Source of the DNA: an uncultured bacterium | Lineage (GTDB): Bacteria; Verrucomicrobiota; Verrucomicrobiia; CAIQCK01 | Direction of reading: 5' to 3' | Length of the DNA stretch: 64,000 nucleotides | Assembly: GCA_903870275.1 (NCBI GenBank) | Contig: CAIQCK010000073.1 | Coordinates: forward strand, 1 to 64,000 | In this document: one piece after another, positions 33,304 through 40,383 of the stretch | How positions within the stretch are numbered: position 1 is the stretch's first letter | How the letters are laid out: each line of letters begins with the position of its first letter | The notes under the pieces: model-generated | Database searches by the model: none | Seen by the model: the letters and a program-made list of their open reading frames with translations, nothing else | Told to the model about the DNA's origin: nothing | Position numbers and translations under genes: made by a program

Positions 33304-34491
33304 TTATTGCAACCAATGCGCCGCCGGCTGAAGCAAGAATTCCTCCAGGGGAATACCTTGGCCGCCCACCAGTAGTTTCCGCTTTGGCCTGAACTGTTTG
33401 GCAAAGGCTTCCATACCCGACAACGATTCCCTTCGCCGCCCGCTCTTGACCTCAAGGGCCACGGCGGTCTTGCCTTGGTGTAGGACAAAATCCACCTCCT
33501 GATTCCGCTCCCGCCAATACGCAACCTCAATGCTGCAGCCCATGCTACTGTTGAGCAAGTGCGCGCCAACGCAGGACTCCACCAGACGGCCCCAGTAGTC
33601 GCCGTCGCGCCGGGCCTCCGCCAATGCTCGCCCGGATTGGGCCGTCATCAGGGCCGTGTTCAACACTTGCAGTTTTGGACTCGACCCTCGCTGGCGCACC
33701 AACCCATGCGCATACTTCGATAGTCCGGCCACCATCCCGGCACCCTGAAGCAGTTGCAGATAGTGCGCCAAGGTCACGGTGTTGCCCGCGTCCAGCAGTT
33801 GGCCCAGCATCTTTTGATACGACAAAATCTGCCCGGAGTAGTCGCAGCCCAGTTGAAACATCCGTCGCAGCAAGGCCGGTTTGTCCACCCGCGTCATCAA
33901 CAGGATGTCTCTCGAAATCGTGGTCTCAATGAGGGAATGAACAATGTAATTCCGCCATCGCTCCGGTTCTTCGATCAATGGAGCCGCGCCGGGATATGCA
34001 CCAAAAAAGATGTATTGTTCCAGATTCCAGCCGAAAGCCTCGCGCATTTCGCTCAACGACCAGTGCGGCACCGGGATGATTTCAAAACGCCCCGCCAGGC
34101 TTTCGGTTAGTCTGCTTTGAATCAACAACGGCGAAGAGCCCAGCACGACCACCTTCAACGGCACGCCTGTGTGTGTGTCCGTGTCCCACAACAACTTCAC
34201 GATATCCGACCAGCCCTGCACCTTTTGGATTTCATCGAGGATGAGCAATCCTCCCGCCTTGCTTCCGCGGATCTTTAACCGGGCGATGTCCCATTGTTGC
34301 TCGATCCAGGTTCGATCACGGAGCGTTGGCTCGTCCGCGGAAGCGTAGTGAGCTGGCAGTTTCAACACCTCCATTCCTTGTCTGGCCAGAGTGGTTTTCC
34401 CGACCTGACGCGGACCGGCAAGCACCTGAAGGAAGCGCCGCTTTTCACGCAGTCGACGCAACAGGTCATCAAGAATGGTTTTACGGGTCAT
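33304..34491 (-). CDS. AAA+ ATPase with DUF4143 / PD-(D/E)XK-like C-terminus (5)
   Basis: A 395-residue protein. The Walker A motif GPRQVGKTT is near residues 26-34 and the Walker B motif LLILDEIQKVQGW near 79-91; VLGSSPLLIQSRLTESLAGR is the sensor-like part. LGQLLDAGNTVTLAHYLQLLQGAGMV is a winged-helix-like segment, and NQEVDFVLHQGKTAVALEVKSG carries the PD-(D/E)XK-like pair. It is the best-conserved member of the five. Three TACTCA-type half-sites precede it. Confidence 0.85.
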   Translation of the reverse strand: MTRKTILDDLLRRLREKRRFLQVLAGPRQVGKTTLARQGMEVLKLPAHYASADEPTLRDRTWIEQQWDIARLKIRGSKAGGLLILDEIQKVQGWSDIVKLLWDTDTHTGVPLKVVVLGSSPLLIQSRLTESLAGRFEIIPVPHWSLSEMREAFGWNLEQYIFFGAYPGAAPLIEEPERWRNYIVHSLIETTISRDILLMTRVDKPALLRRMFQLGCDYSGQILSYQKMLGQLLDAGNTVTLAHYLQLLQGAGMVAGLSKYAHGLVRQRGSSPKLQVLNTALMTAQSGRALAEARRDGDYWGRLVESCVGAHLLNSSMGCSIEVAYWRERNQEVDFVLHQGKTAVALEVKSGRRRESLSGMEAFAKQFRPKRKLLVGGQGIPLEEFLLQPAAHWLQ

Positions 34492-34497
34492 ATTATT

Positions 34498-34525
34498 TAC
34501 TCAGGATGATGAGTATAATTACTCA
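34498..34525. promoter_or_regulatory. Operator half-sites, fifth DUF4143 ATPase
   Basis: TACTCA (34498-34503), TGAGTA (34510-34515) and TACTCA (34520-34525) alternate in orientation, giving two overlapping inverted repeats 7 bp before the ATG. A TTGACA further upstream on the minus strand could be the -35 box. Confidence 0.5.
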
Positions 34526-34751
34526 TAATAAAATTCGTGTCAAAGAATTTCTTCGTGGAACGACGAAACCGAGCGGGAGGGTGTGTCCCTGGCAAGCGGG
34601 CCACATCAAGCACCCATACTGCCGCAGAAACGGGTGGGCGACACGGCTTCACTTGACTCTAGCATCGCCTTCCGAATGTAAAATGCCCCTTAGGTTTAGC
34701 CGTTGCATCGAGCCGGAGATCGCGCAGAAGCTGTCGTCGCACTGCGTGCAG

Positions 34752-35162
34752 ATGATGTTCGTGGTTCGCGTGCACAGTCGAACGGGGATTCTGACGGAGA
34801 GCGGGACGCAGAAAAGGAGAATCGACCGCTCAAATAGTTCAAGAGGTCACCAGCACCTCTGGCTTCTTACTCGCAATGTCCAACAGCCGCAAAGCCGCGC
34901 CAGCCGGATGACGCCGGCCCTTTTCCCAACTGATGGCTGTAACACGAGGAACATTCAGCAGCCTGGCAAAGACCGACTGGCTGGTTTTCAACTTCTTGCG
35001 AATCGCCTTGATGTCCTCCGGAGCCAGTGACTGGACCGGCTTCGGCAGAGCGATGGTCGTGCTCCGCAAAGTCAGTTTGCGTTTGCCCGCCACATGCTCG
35101 GCGGACGCCTCGACGCTGCCGACCAGTTCTTCAGCGTCAAATTTGATTTCCTTCCGTTTCAT
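34752..35162 (+). repeat. 410-bp duplicated segment (higA copy 2)
   Basis: Near-identical to 7478-7887, same orientation. The similarity ends exactly at the higA start codon, where the copy is joined to the 3' part of the NusG-like gene. The join shows a rearrangement between two island segments. Confidence 0.85.
34839..35162 (-). CDS. higA: Orphan HigA-like antitoxin
   Basis: A 107-residue protein differing from the copy at 7564-7887 by about nine residues; helix-turn-helix DIKAIRKKLKTSQSVFARLL intact. No HigB toxin precedes it: the upstream sequence is a NusG fragment. The palindromic operator is also missing, so its expression is uncertain. It could act as an antitoxin reserve for the intact HigBA. 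Confidence 0.75.
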   Translation of the reverse strand: MKRKEIKFDAEELVGSVEASAEHVAGKRKLTLRSTTIALPKPVQSLAPEDIKAIRKKLKTSQSVFARLLNVPRVTAISWEKGRRHPAGAALRLLDIASKKPEVLVTS

Positions 35163-35171
35163 TGTTTGAAC

Positions 35172-35390
35172 AATAAGGGTTGGGCCGGCGAAGCCGTGGA
35201 CGTGGTGACCATCCACCCCAACCCAAAACCAGGCGATACGGTGGAAATCAAGGACGGCGCGTTTCGAGGTCTCAGGGCGGTTGTCGAGCGCGACATGAGC
35301 GACCAACAACGCGTGTCCCTTCTGCTGACCACGCTGGCGTATCATGCCCGCATTGTGGTCAACCGGGACCAGATTGAACCGGTTTCGTGA
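35172..35390 (+). pseudogene. 3' fragment of the NusG-like gene
   Basis: The last 73 codons of the NusG-like gene at 410-913, including the whole KOW domain (PGDTVEIKDGAFRGL), are repeated here at about 93 percent identity, ending at the same TGA and continuing about 10 bp beyond. The N-terminal NGN domain is absent. It is joined head-on to the duplicated higA. Confidence 0.85.
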
Positions 35391-35489
35391 AGCGTCTGCG
35401 GCACGGCAGCTGCCGGCTGGGGTCAACTAGAATAATGCGCAAAACAATCTCGCTCTGAATTTGCCGCTCGCCAGTTTTAGTTTGGCGGT

Positions 35490-35921
35490 TCAGTTCACAG
35501 GTTTGGTGGGGTGTGCATTCTGGTCGATGGAGACAACCTTGGGGTTGTCCACAGTGGTCTGTCGGTTCACTCCCCAATGTTTTGCGGTCAGCAGACTGAT
35601 TTCTTCCGTCAGAGCGCGCTGCGGTGTGTCAGGCGATGCGACCAGCGTTTGACGCGCTCCGGGCTTTCCTTTCGACATGCACCACGCCGGGCCATAGGGC
35701 GTGTTCATCGGCAGCGGGCCATTCCATACTTCCACGTCAAAGTCCCGCGTGTCGGCTTCGACGCCAACCATGTTGAGTTGAACCACCGCCAACGCGATAT
35801 GCTGCTCCAACCGGGCCTTGTCCCGCGCCGCAAAGCTCGCGCATCCTTCCGGCATGGCGATCGCCAGCGGCAGCAGAAAACAGAGGATGGCGGTGCGAAT
35901 CAAGGCAGTTTTTTCGGCCAC
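35490..35921 (-). CDS. Possible exported protein of unknown function
   Basis: A 143-codon frame from GTG. LIRTAILCFLLPLAIAM near the N-terminus is a plausible signal sequence, followed by a cysteine (PEGCAS) that is not a good lipobox. The rest is soluble, with LEQHIALAVVQLNMVGVEADTRDFDVEVWNGPLP and a C-terminal LTEEISLLTAKHWGVN. I do not recognise it. The frame is open to 36050, so a longer form is possible. Confidence 0.4.
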   Translation of the reverse strand: MAEKTALIRTAILCFLLPLAIAMPEGCASFAARDKARLEQHIALAVVQLNMVGVEADTRDFDVEVWNGPLPMNTPYGPAWCMSKGKPGARQTLVASPDTPQRALTEEISLLTAKHWGVNRQTTVDNPKVVSIDQNAHPTKPVN

Positions 35922-36050
35922 ACAGGCTTTTCGTTGGTCCTCGGGCCGCACCGCCGTCTGAGTCTCCGGCAGACCGCGCGACCCGTCTTGCTGAAACAAC
36001 GACGAAAAGCTTAAATGGTTTGCATGCATCGCTTCTAATACCCGATGCAA

Positions 36051-36620
36051 AATCGCACTTTTTATGCCTTTTGCAATTAGTGCATTGGCCCATTGTGACC
36101 TAGGTAATTATCCTAGAAAAACGGCAACGCGAGGCATTGGCGGTTTTTTGAGATTTTTTCCTTGAGGGCGCCCGACGGCGAGGGACATCGCCTGCTCCGA
36201 TGGGGCGCGGCCCCACAACGTCCTCTTGGCGTGCCGTTCCCATGGACGTCAAAACGGGTCGGATCGCATCCAAGGGGCGTTGGCTGACCGGAGGCGGCGC
36301 TCTCGAATTGCCGGTTAGCGCTCCCCTTCGCGGCGAGGCGCCGCCGCCTTTTTTCGCGTGGCCTCCCGTTTCCTTGTGAGACGCGCGATCTTCACTTTGT
36401 CCGGATGGGTGCAGATCCGGACAGGGGTATTGACGATTTGTCTCGCAAACTCGCAGTCAGGCTCCGAACGCGCCAGACACTCCACCAGTCCGCCCCCGTG
36501 CAGCAATCGTCCGCCGGGACAGGCCTTTCGCGACGGCAGGGATCGCGCGCCCTTCCGGCTCAGGCGCTCCGCGACGATGGGTTTGTTACCTCTTTTCACG
36601 CAAGCGATGCGCGGTCGACT
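36051..36620. other. Intergenic stretch, little seen
   Basis: Contains a CTAGG/CCTAG inverted repeat near 36100-36116, possibly part of the promoter of the minus-strand gene. A 94-codon minus-strand frame at 36315-36599 ends in a lysine/arginine-rich tail and has no recognisable domain; I could not support it as a gene. Confidence 0.35.
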
Positions 36621-37304
36621 TCACCGCCCGATGTGGTGGAACCAACTGGAAGCATAGTGTATCAGTTCCAACATGCTCTTGAGGTCCAGTTTCTTGATGA
36701 TGTGTGTGCAATGGGTCTCGACGGTCTTGACGTTGATGTGCAAAAGCCCGGCGATCTCGCGGGTGGATTTGCCGCGTCCGATGTGGTTATACACCTCCAA
36801 CTCCCGGTCCGTGAGCGTTTGCAGGGACGCAAGGTGGCTGTCGGCTGGAGAGGTGCGTTGATTGTTAAGCAACTGCTTGATGATCGATTCGCTCACGCAG
36901 ACGTTGCCGTCATACACGCGGCGGATGGCGGCGAGGACTTTCTCGACCGGCTCGCTTTTCATGAGGTAGCCGGAAGCGCCGGCTCTCAACACCCGCTCGG
37001 CAAAAAGCGACTCGTCGTGCATGGAGAACATCAGAATCGGCAGCTTGTCGGACTTCGATTTTACGTGCTTGATGAGATCAATGCCGCTGCCGTCTCCAAG
37101 GGTAACGCCTGCAATAACGAGATCCACTTTGCCGGATTCGATCACCTGCAAGGCTTCTGTCATGCCGGAGGCTGTCGCAGAAACGCACATGTCCGGCTCC
37201 TGTTTGATCAATTGCGAGAGACCGTAGCGCACGATCGGATGGTCGTCCGCGATAAGGATACGCGTTTTTCTGATTCGCTCCGGGTGCATCTCAGCCGGCT
37301 TCAT
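36621..37304 (-). CDS. NarL/LuxR-type response regulator lacking the phospho-Asp
   Basis: A 227-residue regulator. The receiver domain (residues 14-135: TRILIADDHPIVRYGLSQLI, FSMHDESLFAERVLRAGASGYLMKSEPVEKVL) keeps the Asp-Asp pair and the lysine, but the phosphoacceptor position is glycine (VDLVIAG, residue 66). A LuxR helix-turn-helix follows (LTDRELEVYNHIGRGKSTREIAGLLHINVKTVETH, near 165-200). It should bind DNA but is unlikely to respond to phosphorylation in the usual way. It is the complete counterpart of the truncated gene at 15299-15787. Start chosen at MKPAEMHPE. Confidence 0.85.
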   Translation of the reverse strand: MKPAEMHPERIRKTRILIADDHPIVRYGLSQLIKQEPDMCVSATASGMTEALQVIESGKVDLVIAGVTLGDGSGIDLIKHVKSKSDKLPILMFSMHDESLFAERVLRAGASGYLMKSEPVEKVLAAIRRVYDGNVCVSESIIKQLLNNQRTSPADSHLASLQTLTDRELEVYNHIGRGKSTREIAGLLHINVKTVETHCTHIIKKLDLKSMLELIHYASSWFHHIGR

Positions 37305-37348
37305 GCGTCTGTTTGGTTGCTTTCTGGAAAATCCAGACGGCAAAACCA

Positions 37349-37495
37349 TTACACTCCCCGCCGCCGGGAAACAAGCAGGTTCTTGCCATCCTCCCATGCG
37401 GTCCGTTTGCCGCTCAAAGCGCAGGGGCAACCGGTTGCGTCTTTCGCTGGTTCCCCCGGGACAAGACGGCGTTCATGCCGCCGCTCTTTGTCCAT
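37349..37495 (-). CDS. Small protein matching the C-terminus of the 14476 gene
   Basis: A 48-codon frame starting MDKERRHERRLVPGE and ending with ALSGKRTAWEDGKNLLVSRRRG. The latter part matches the C-terminal end of the 256-residue protein at 14476-15246. It is in frame with the preceding Cys-rich gene but separated from it by a TAA stop, so the two could be halves of a split or decaying gene. Confidence 0.4.
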   Translation of the reverse strand: MDKERRHERRLVPGEPAKDATGCPCALSGKRTAWEDGKNLLVSRRRGV

Positions 37496-37507
37496 CACCG
37501 GCAAGCT

Positions 37508-37732
37508 TTAGTGGATTCCTTGCTGTCGGGGCTTGGTTCCGGCAACGGTCTTGGCAACGATTTCCTGCCTCTGCGGATGCCGGCAAAAATAGATACCGCC
37601 AAATCCGAGCGAATAGTCGCAGTGAGCGGGGTCGTCCACCAGACACTCCGGATAGTTGGGGACGCCGGCCTTGGCTCGGCAGATCGCCGGGTCGGGCAAA
37701 TGTTGCACGGGGGTTTTTTGCAGGGGGGGCAA
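37508..37732 (-). CDS. Small four-cysteine protein
   Basis: A 74-codon frame containing HLPDPAICRAKAGVPNYPECL, then AHCDYSLGFGGIYFCRHPQRQEI. All four cysteines and the spacing are conserved in the longer protein at 14476-15246, so this is a genuine small domain, perhaps metal-binding. The start is TTG as written, but similarity extends about seven residues upstream (WKDAPDL). Function unknown. Confidence 0.5.
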   Translation of the reverse strand: MPPLQKTPVQHLPDPAICRAKAGVPNYPECLVDDPAHCDYSLGFGGIYFCRHPQRQEIVAKTVAGTKPRQQGIH

Positions 37733-37795
37733 GTCGGGCGCGTCCTTCCATCTACAGCCTGTTCAGCAGACGTTGGTAAATCCTCTCGCTCCTTA

Positions 37796-37912
37796 TCAGT
37801 AGCTCACCCAGAACAAGGTCACCAAGGCGGCGAGGGCGATAATCACAATGATGCCGAACCAGTCCTCGTAGCTGAAGTGGCGCGCCTTTTTTGCTGCATC
37901 GCGCGTGCTCAT
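37796..37912 (-). CDS. 38-residue single-pass membrane microprotein
   Basis: ATG opens a frame MSTRDAAKKARHFSYEDW followed by FGIIVIIALAALVTLFWVSY and a TGA. A basic amphipathic N-terminus and a single 20-residue membrane segment make it a good candidate microprotein. An ATG two codons upstream could also serve. It lies in the part of the duplicated block that is absent from the 14-kb copy. Confidence 0.5.
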   Translation of the reverse strand: MSTRDAAKKARHFSYEDWFGIIVIIALAALVTLFWVSY

Positions 37913-37949
37913 AAACATCCAGTCTCCATCGTGCGGTCAGTGTTGTTGG

Positions 37950-38189
37950 TCATTTGCCAGCCGGTGACTGCGCCGGGTGCGGCGGCGATGGCAAAGACGT
38001 CGGTGCCGTAAATCCTCCGGCAAACGGCGACGGTTCCGGTTGTGGCGTCGCCGGCTCGGCGTTGACAAGGAGCCATCTTTCCTCCCATCCGCGCCGATCC
38101 GTCGCGTCGTAAGAGTTATAATACAAATAATGAATGAATGCTCTCACGCCGAGCACCATCAGGACCATGAAGAGCACCATCCATGCCAT
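37950..38189 (-). CDS. Small membrane protein
   Basis: A 79-residue frame starting MAWMVLFMVLMVLGVRAFIHYLYY, a single membrane segment. A soluble, proline-rich tail follows (PATPQPEPSPFAGG). The frame remains open another 30 codons upstream, but the chosen ATG directly precedes the hydrophobic segment. It is adjacent to the 38-residue microprotein on the same strand. Confidence 0.4.
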   Translation of the reverse strand: MAWMVLFMVLMVLGVRAFIHYLYYNSYDATDRRGWEERWLLVNAEPATPQPEPSPFAGGFTAPTSLPSPPHPAQSPAGK

Positions 38190-38618
38190 CCTCTTGCCTG
38201 CGCCAAAGCTCCCACTCACGGCGGCCAGTGTATCCCTCGATGAATGGGTGTCCAGAAAGACCCGACCTGATATTTGCATAGGGAAAAACCTTAGAGGGCG
38301 TCACGCCTGCCATCGCCGCTTTACCGTTGGATAGGCACAGTAGACCATCCAGCGAGGCCGGCGCGGCCGAGGCCGGAGGATCACCGTGCAGACCCGTTAG
38401 CAGCGGCAGCCCTGCGGCCATAGGCGACCCGGTCTTGTATTACCCGGTCTTCATGACCGGTCCGGGTTTTCCTTGTGGGCAACTTTCTCAGGAAAATCCC
38501 TAGGCCAATATCAGGTCGTGTCCTGATTGACAGCGTTAAGCTCCCCGGTATTCTGGACGGCCATAGCTCGCGTTGGAACGCAGGATATCACGCGGGATCG
38601 AAGGAAACCGCGACCGCA
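38190..38618. other. Intergenic stretch with terminator-like hairpin
   Basis: Includes the end of the duplicated block (to 38295) and a nested hairpin near 38442-38467 (ACCCGG/CCGGGT around GGTC/GACC) followed by TTTT on the plus strand. No plus-strand gene upstream of it was identified. Confidence 0.35.
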
Positions 38619-38750
38619 ATGACACGCGACAAAGAACTTTTTGTGAAAGCCGAACACTCGAATCTGGTGTGGGGGATCACGGCGGCGGCCATCACCTTCA
38701 TCCTGTTGCGCCTGGTATCCCACTTGTGGCCCGCGATGTTCCCGCATTGA
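38619..38750 (+). CDS. 43-residue single-pass membrane microprotein
   Basis: ATG opens MTRDKELFVKAEHSNLVW, followed by the membrane segment GITAAAITFILLRLVSHLW and a short tail ending at TGA. The composition resembles the other small membrane proteins in this region. The start reads ATGACACGC, the same letters as the box near the leaders, which may be coincidence. Confidence 0.4.
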   Translation: MTRDKELFVKAEHSNLVWGITAAAITFILLRLVSHLWPAMFPH

Positions 38751-38882
38751 TCGCGCAGCCTTTTGACCGGACGGCAGCGGCCCTTGTTGGACACTCCTGA
38801 TGAACCCGCATTGAGCCGGTCACCTTTCTCCGTCGCCGTTTGCCGCCGGCCTGATTGCTTCAGGCCCGGCTCCTGTCAGTGT

Positions 38883-38909
38883 GAATTCCAAACGGGAACT
38901 TTGGAATTC
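38883..38909. terminator. Terminator-like hairpin after the phosphopantetheinyl transferase gene
   Basis: GAATTCCAAA and TTTGGAATTC form a perfect 10-bp stem around a 7-nt loop, overlapping the stop codon of the minus-strand gene. It lacks a clear T-tract, so termination is only probable. Confidence 0.4.
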
Positions 38910-39663
38910 AGTTCAGACAACCACGGCGAGGACTCTCTTTTTGTTGATCTGTCGCTGGCTGGGCAAGATCTCTTTCCCATTTCCATTGGCAGGCGGCCGG
39001 GCCGGCGGGACAAGCCACACAGGCGGCAACAATATGCTCCGGGGTGGGCTCAAAATGGAACAAGCTCCACGCGGCGACGTCCTCCTCTTGTTCCGAAAAA
39101 GTTGACAGAGTGGCGCGGCCTTCAGGAAGAACATGGAGGGTGAACCGGTCCAGAGCAGCCGAAAGCCCCTGGCCGCGCGCCTTGAGAAAGGCTTCTTTGA
39201 GCGTCCAATACTGGAAAAACCTCCGAACCCGCCCGGCGGCCGGCGTGTCCCGCAGGTCAGCGGACTCTTCCCGTGAGAAGAACCGATCGCCTATTTCCAG
39301 TGGATCAACGTCGCGGTCCAGACGCTCCACGTCAACGCCAACTTCGCCGCCGCCGTTCACGGCGACCACCACCAGGTCGTACGTGTGAGCCAGATTAAAG
39401 TGGATGACGGCATCCTTCGAATGGCCGTCAAGCGAAGGTTTGCCATGGCGATTGACGACAAACCGCAGTTGATCGGGAGGGATCTTCACGTAGGGGGAGA
39501 GGGTTCGCCTCAAAAAAGCATGGCTGGCTGCAAAAAGATGGCGGTCTTTCTCACGCTGGAAACGCTGTAGCCGGTTCCGTTCCTCGCGATCCAGCAAAAG
39601 CAGATACTCCGAGAACCGTTCCGGTGTCAGTGCCGCATGAAACCGTGCCAGATGGAGATGCAT
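38908..39663 (-). CDS. 4'-phosphopantetheinyl transferase (Sfp-type)
   Basis: A 251-residue Sfp-type enzyme that transfers 4'-phosphopantetheine from CoA to a serine of carrier proteins. Motifs in order: RHGKPSL (near 73-79), FNLAHTYDLVVVAV (near 89-102), GVDVERLD (near 108-115, Mg-binding Asp), FFSREE (near 129-134), and YWTLKEAFLKARGQGL (near 151-166, Glu and Lys). Length is typical of the family. No polyketide or peptide-synthetase gene is in the window, so its carrier-protein target lies elsewhere. Confidence 0.85.
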   Translation of the reverse strand: MHLHLARFHAALTPERFSEYLLLLDREERNRLQRFQREKDRHLFAASHAFLRRTLSPYVKIPPDQLRFVVNRHGKPSLDGHSKDAVIHFNLAHTYDLVVVAVNGGGEVGVDVERLDRDVDPLEIGDRFFSREESADLRDTPAAGRVRRFFQYWTLKEAFLKARGQGLSAALDRFTLHVLPEGRATLSTFSEQEEDVAAWSLFHFEPTPEHIVAACVACPAGPAACQWKWERDLAQPATDQQKESPRRGCLN

Positions 39664-39954
39664 AGATGTCTTGCCCGAACGCCGGTCTCCTCTAACAGAC
39701 GCTCGACACTATCGTCCAGCATTTCTCGGCGACACAGCCATACCTTTACCTTACCTGGCAAGCACGGGTAGTGTTGTGGCGCCCTGATATTGAACGGGCT
39801 GCTTCAGGGAAGGCCTTGCAGACGCTTTCCTCACAACGCCCGCACACGCATTCCTGTTTCGCGTCGTAAACCTCCGCGCAACGTTGGAGGTGGTGAGTTG
39901 CACCCATCGGTCAGTGATCGGGGCAGAAACGGCGGCGGCGGAAAACTGGCGCGA

Positions 39955-40104
39955 ATGAAGATTCATTTTCCAACGGCCCTGCTGCGGGCGTTGATTGAGT
40001 CTGTGCGGCAATTTGCCGCCACCCACAAACGCAACGTGACCGGCACGGAACTTCAGTCCCTCGCCGCCGACCTCAAGAAACATCACGGCCTTCCTGATCT
40101 GTAG
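39955..40104 (+). CDS. Possible small protein
   Basis: A 49-codon frame MKIHFPTALLRALIESVRQ, then a helical, charged remainder ending LKKHHGLPDL. It has a balanced, protein-like composition and starts at an ATG preceded by GCGAATG without a strong ribosome-binding site. No family recognised. The surrounding 39664-39954 and 40105-40383 hold nothing convincing. Confidence 0.35.
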   Translation: MKIHFPTALLRALIESVRQFAATHKRNVTGTELQSLAADLKKHHGLPDL

Positions 40105-40383
40105 AAGATGCGGATTCCAGAAATCTTTGCGATGGCGATACGGCGCGAACGGCGGCGCGGAGGACCCGTGACTGATTGCGGGATTCTCGTCGTTGGAAAG
40201 GGCTTGCGCATTCGTGACTGGCGCGTCCTTTTCGCCCCAGACCCGGGCACGCGGTAACGGATGACGCCAGCAGGGCGCCTAGCAGGAAGCGTATTGGACA
40301 TTTTATCCGGACTGAACAGCCTGGGTTTCCCGCCTGAGCCTGCTCGACACTGGAATAGGTTGTTCGCCGGCCGCTCGGACGTC

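Larger units (their letters stand above)
36700..38295. repeat. Inverted duplicated response-regulator block, copy B
   Basis: Counterpart of 14366-15720 in opposite orientation. It carries the complete regulator and, between the shared segments, an extra stretch with two membrane-protein genes (37796-38189). The similarity begins near 38295 (CTAAGGTTTTTCCC on the minus strand). Confidence 0.8.

Noticed and set aside
36315..36599. 94-codon minus-strand frame
   Set aside because: No domain, no ribosome-binding site, and an arginine/lysine-rich composition typical of random high-GC frames.
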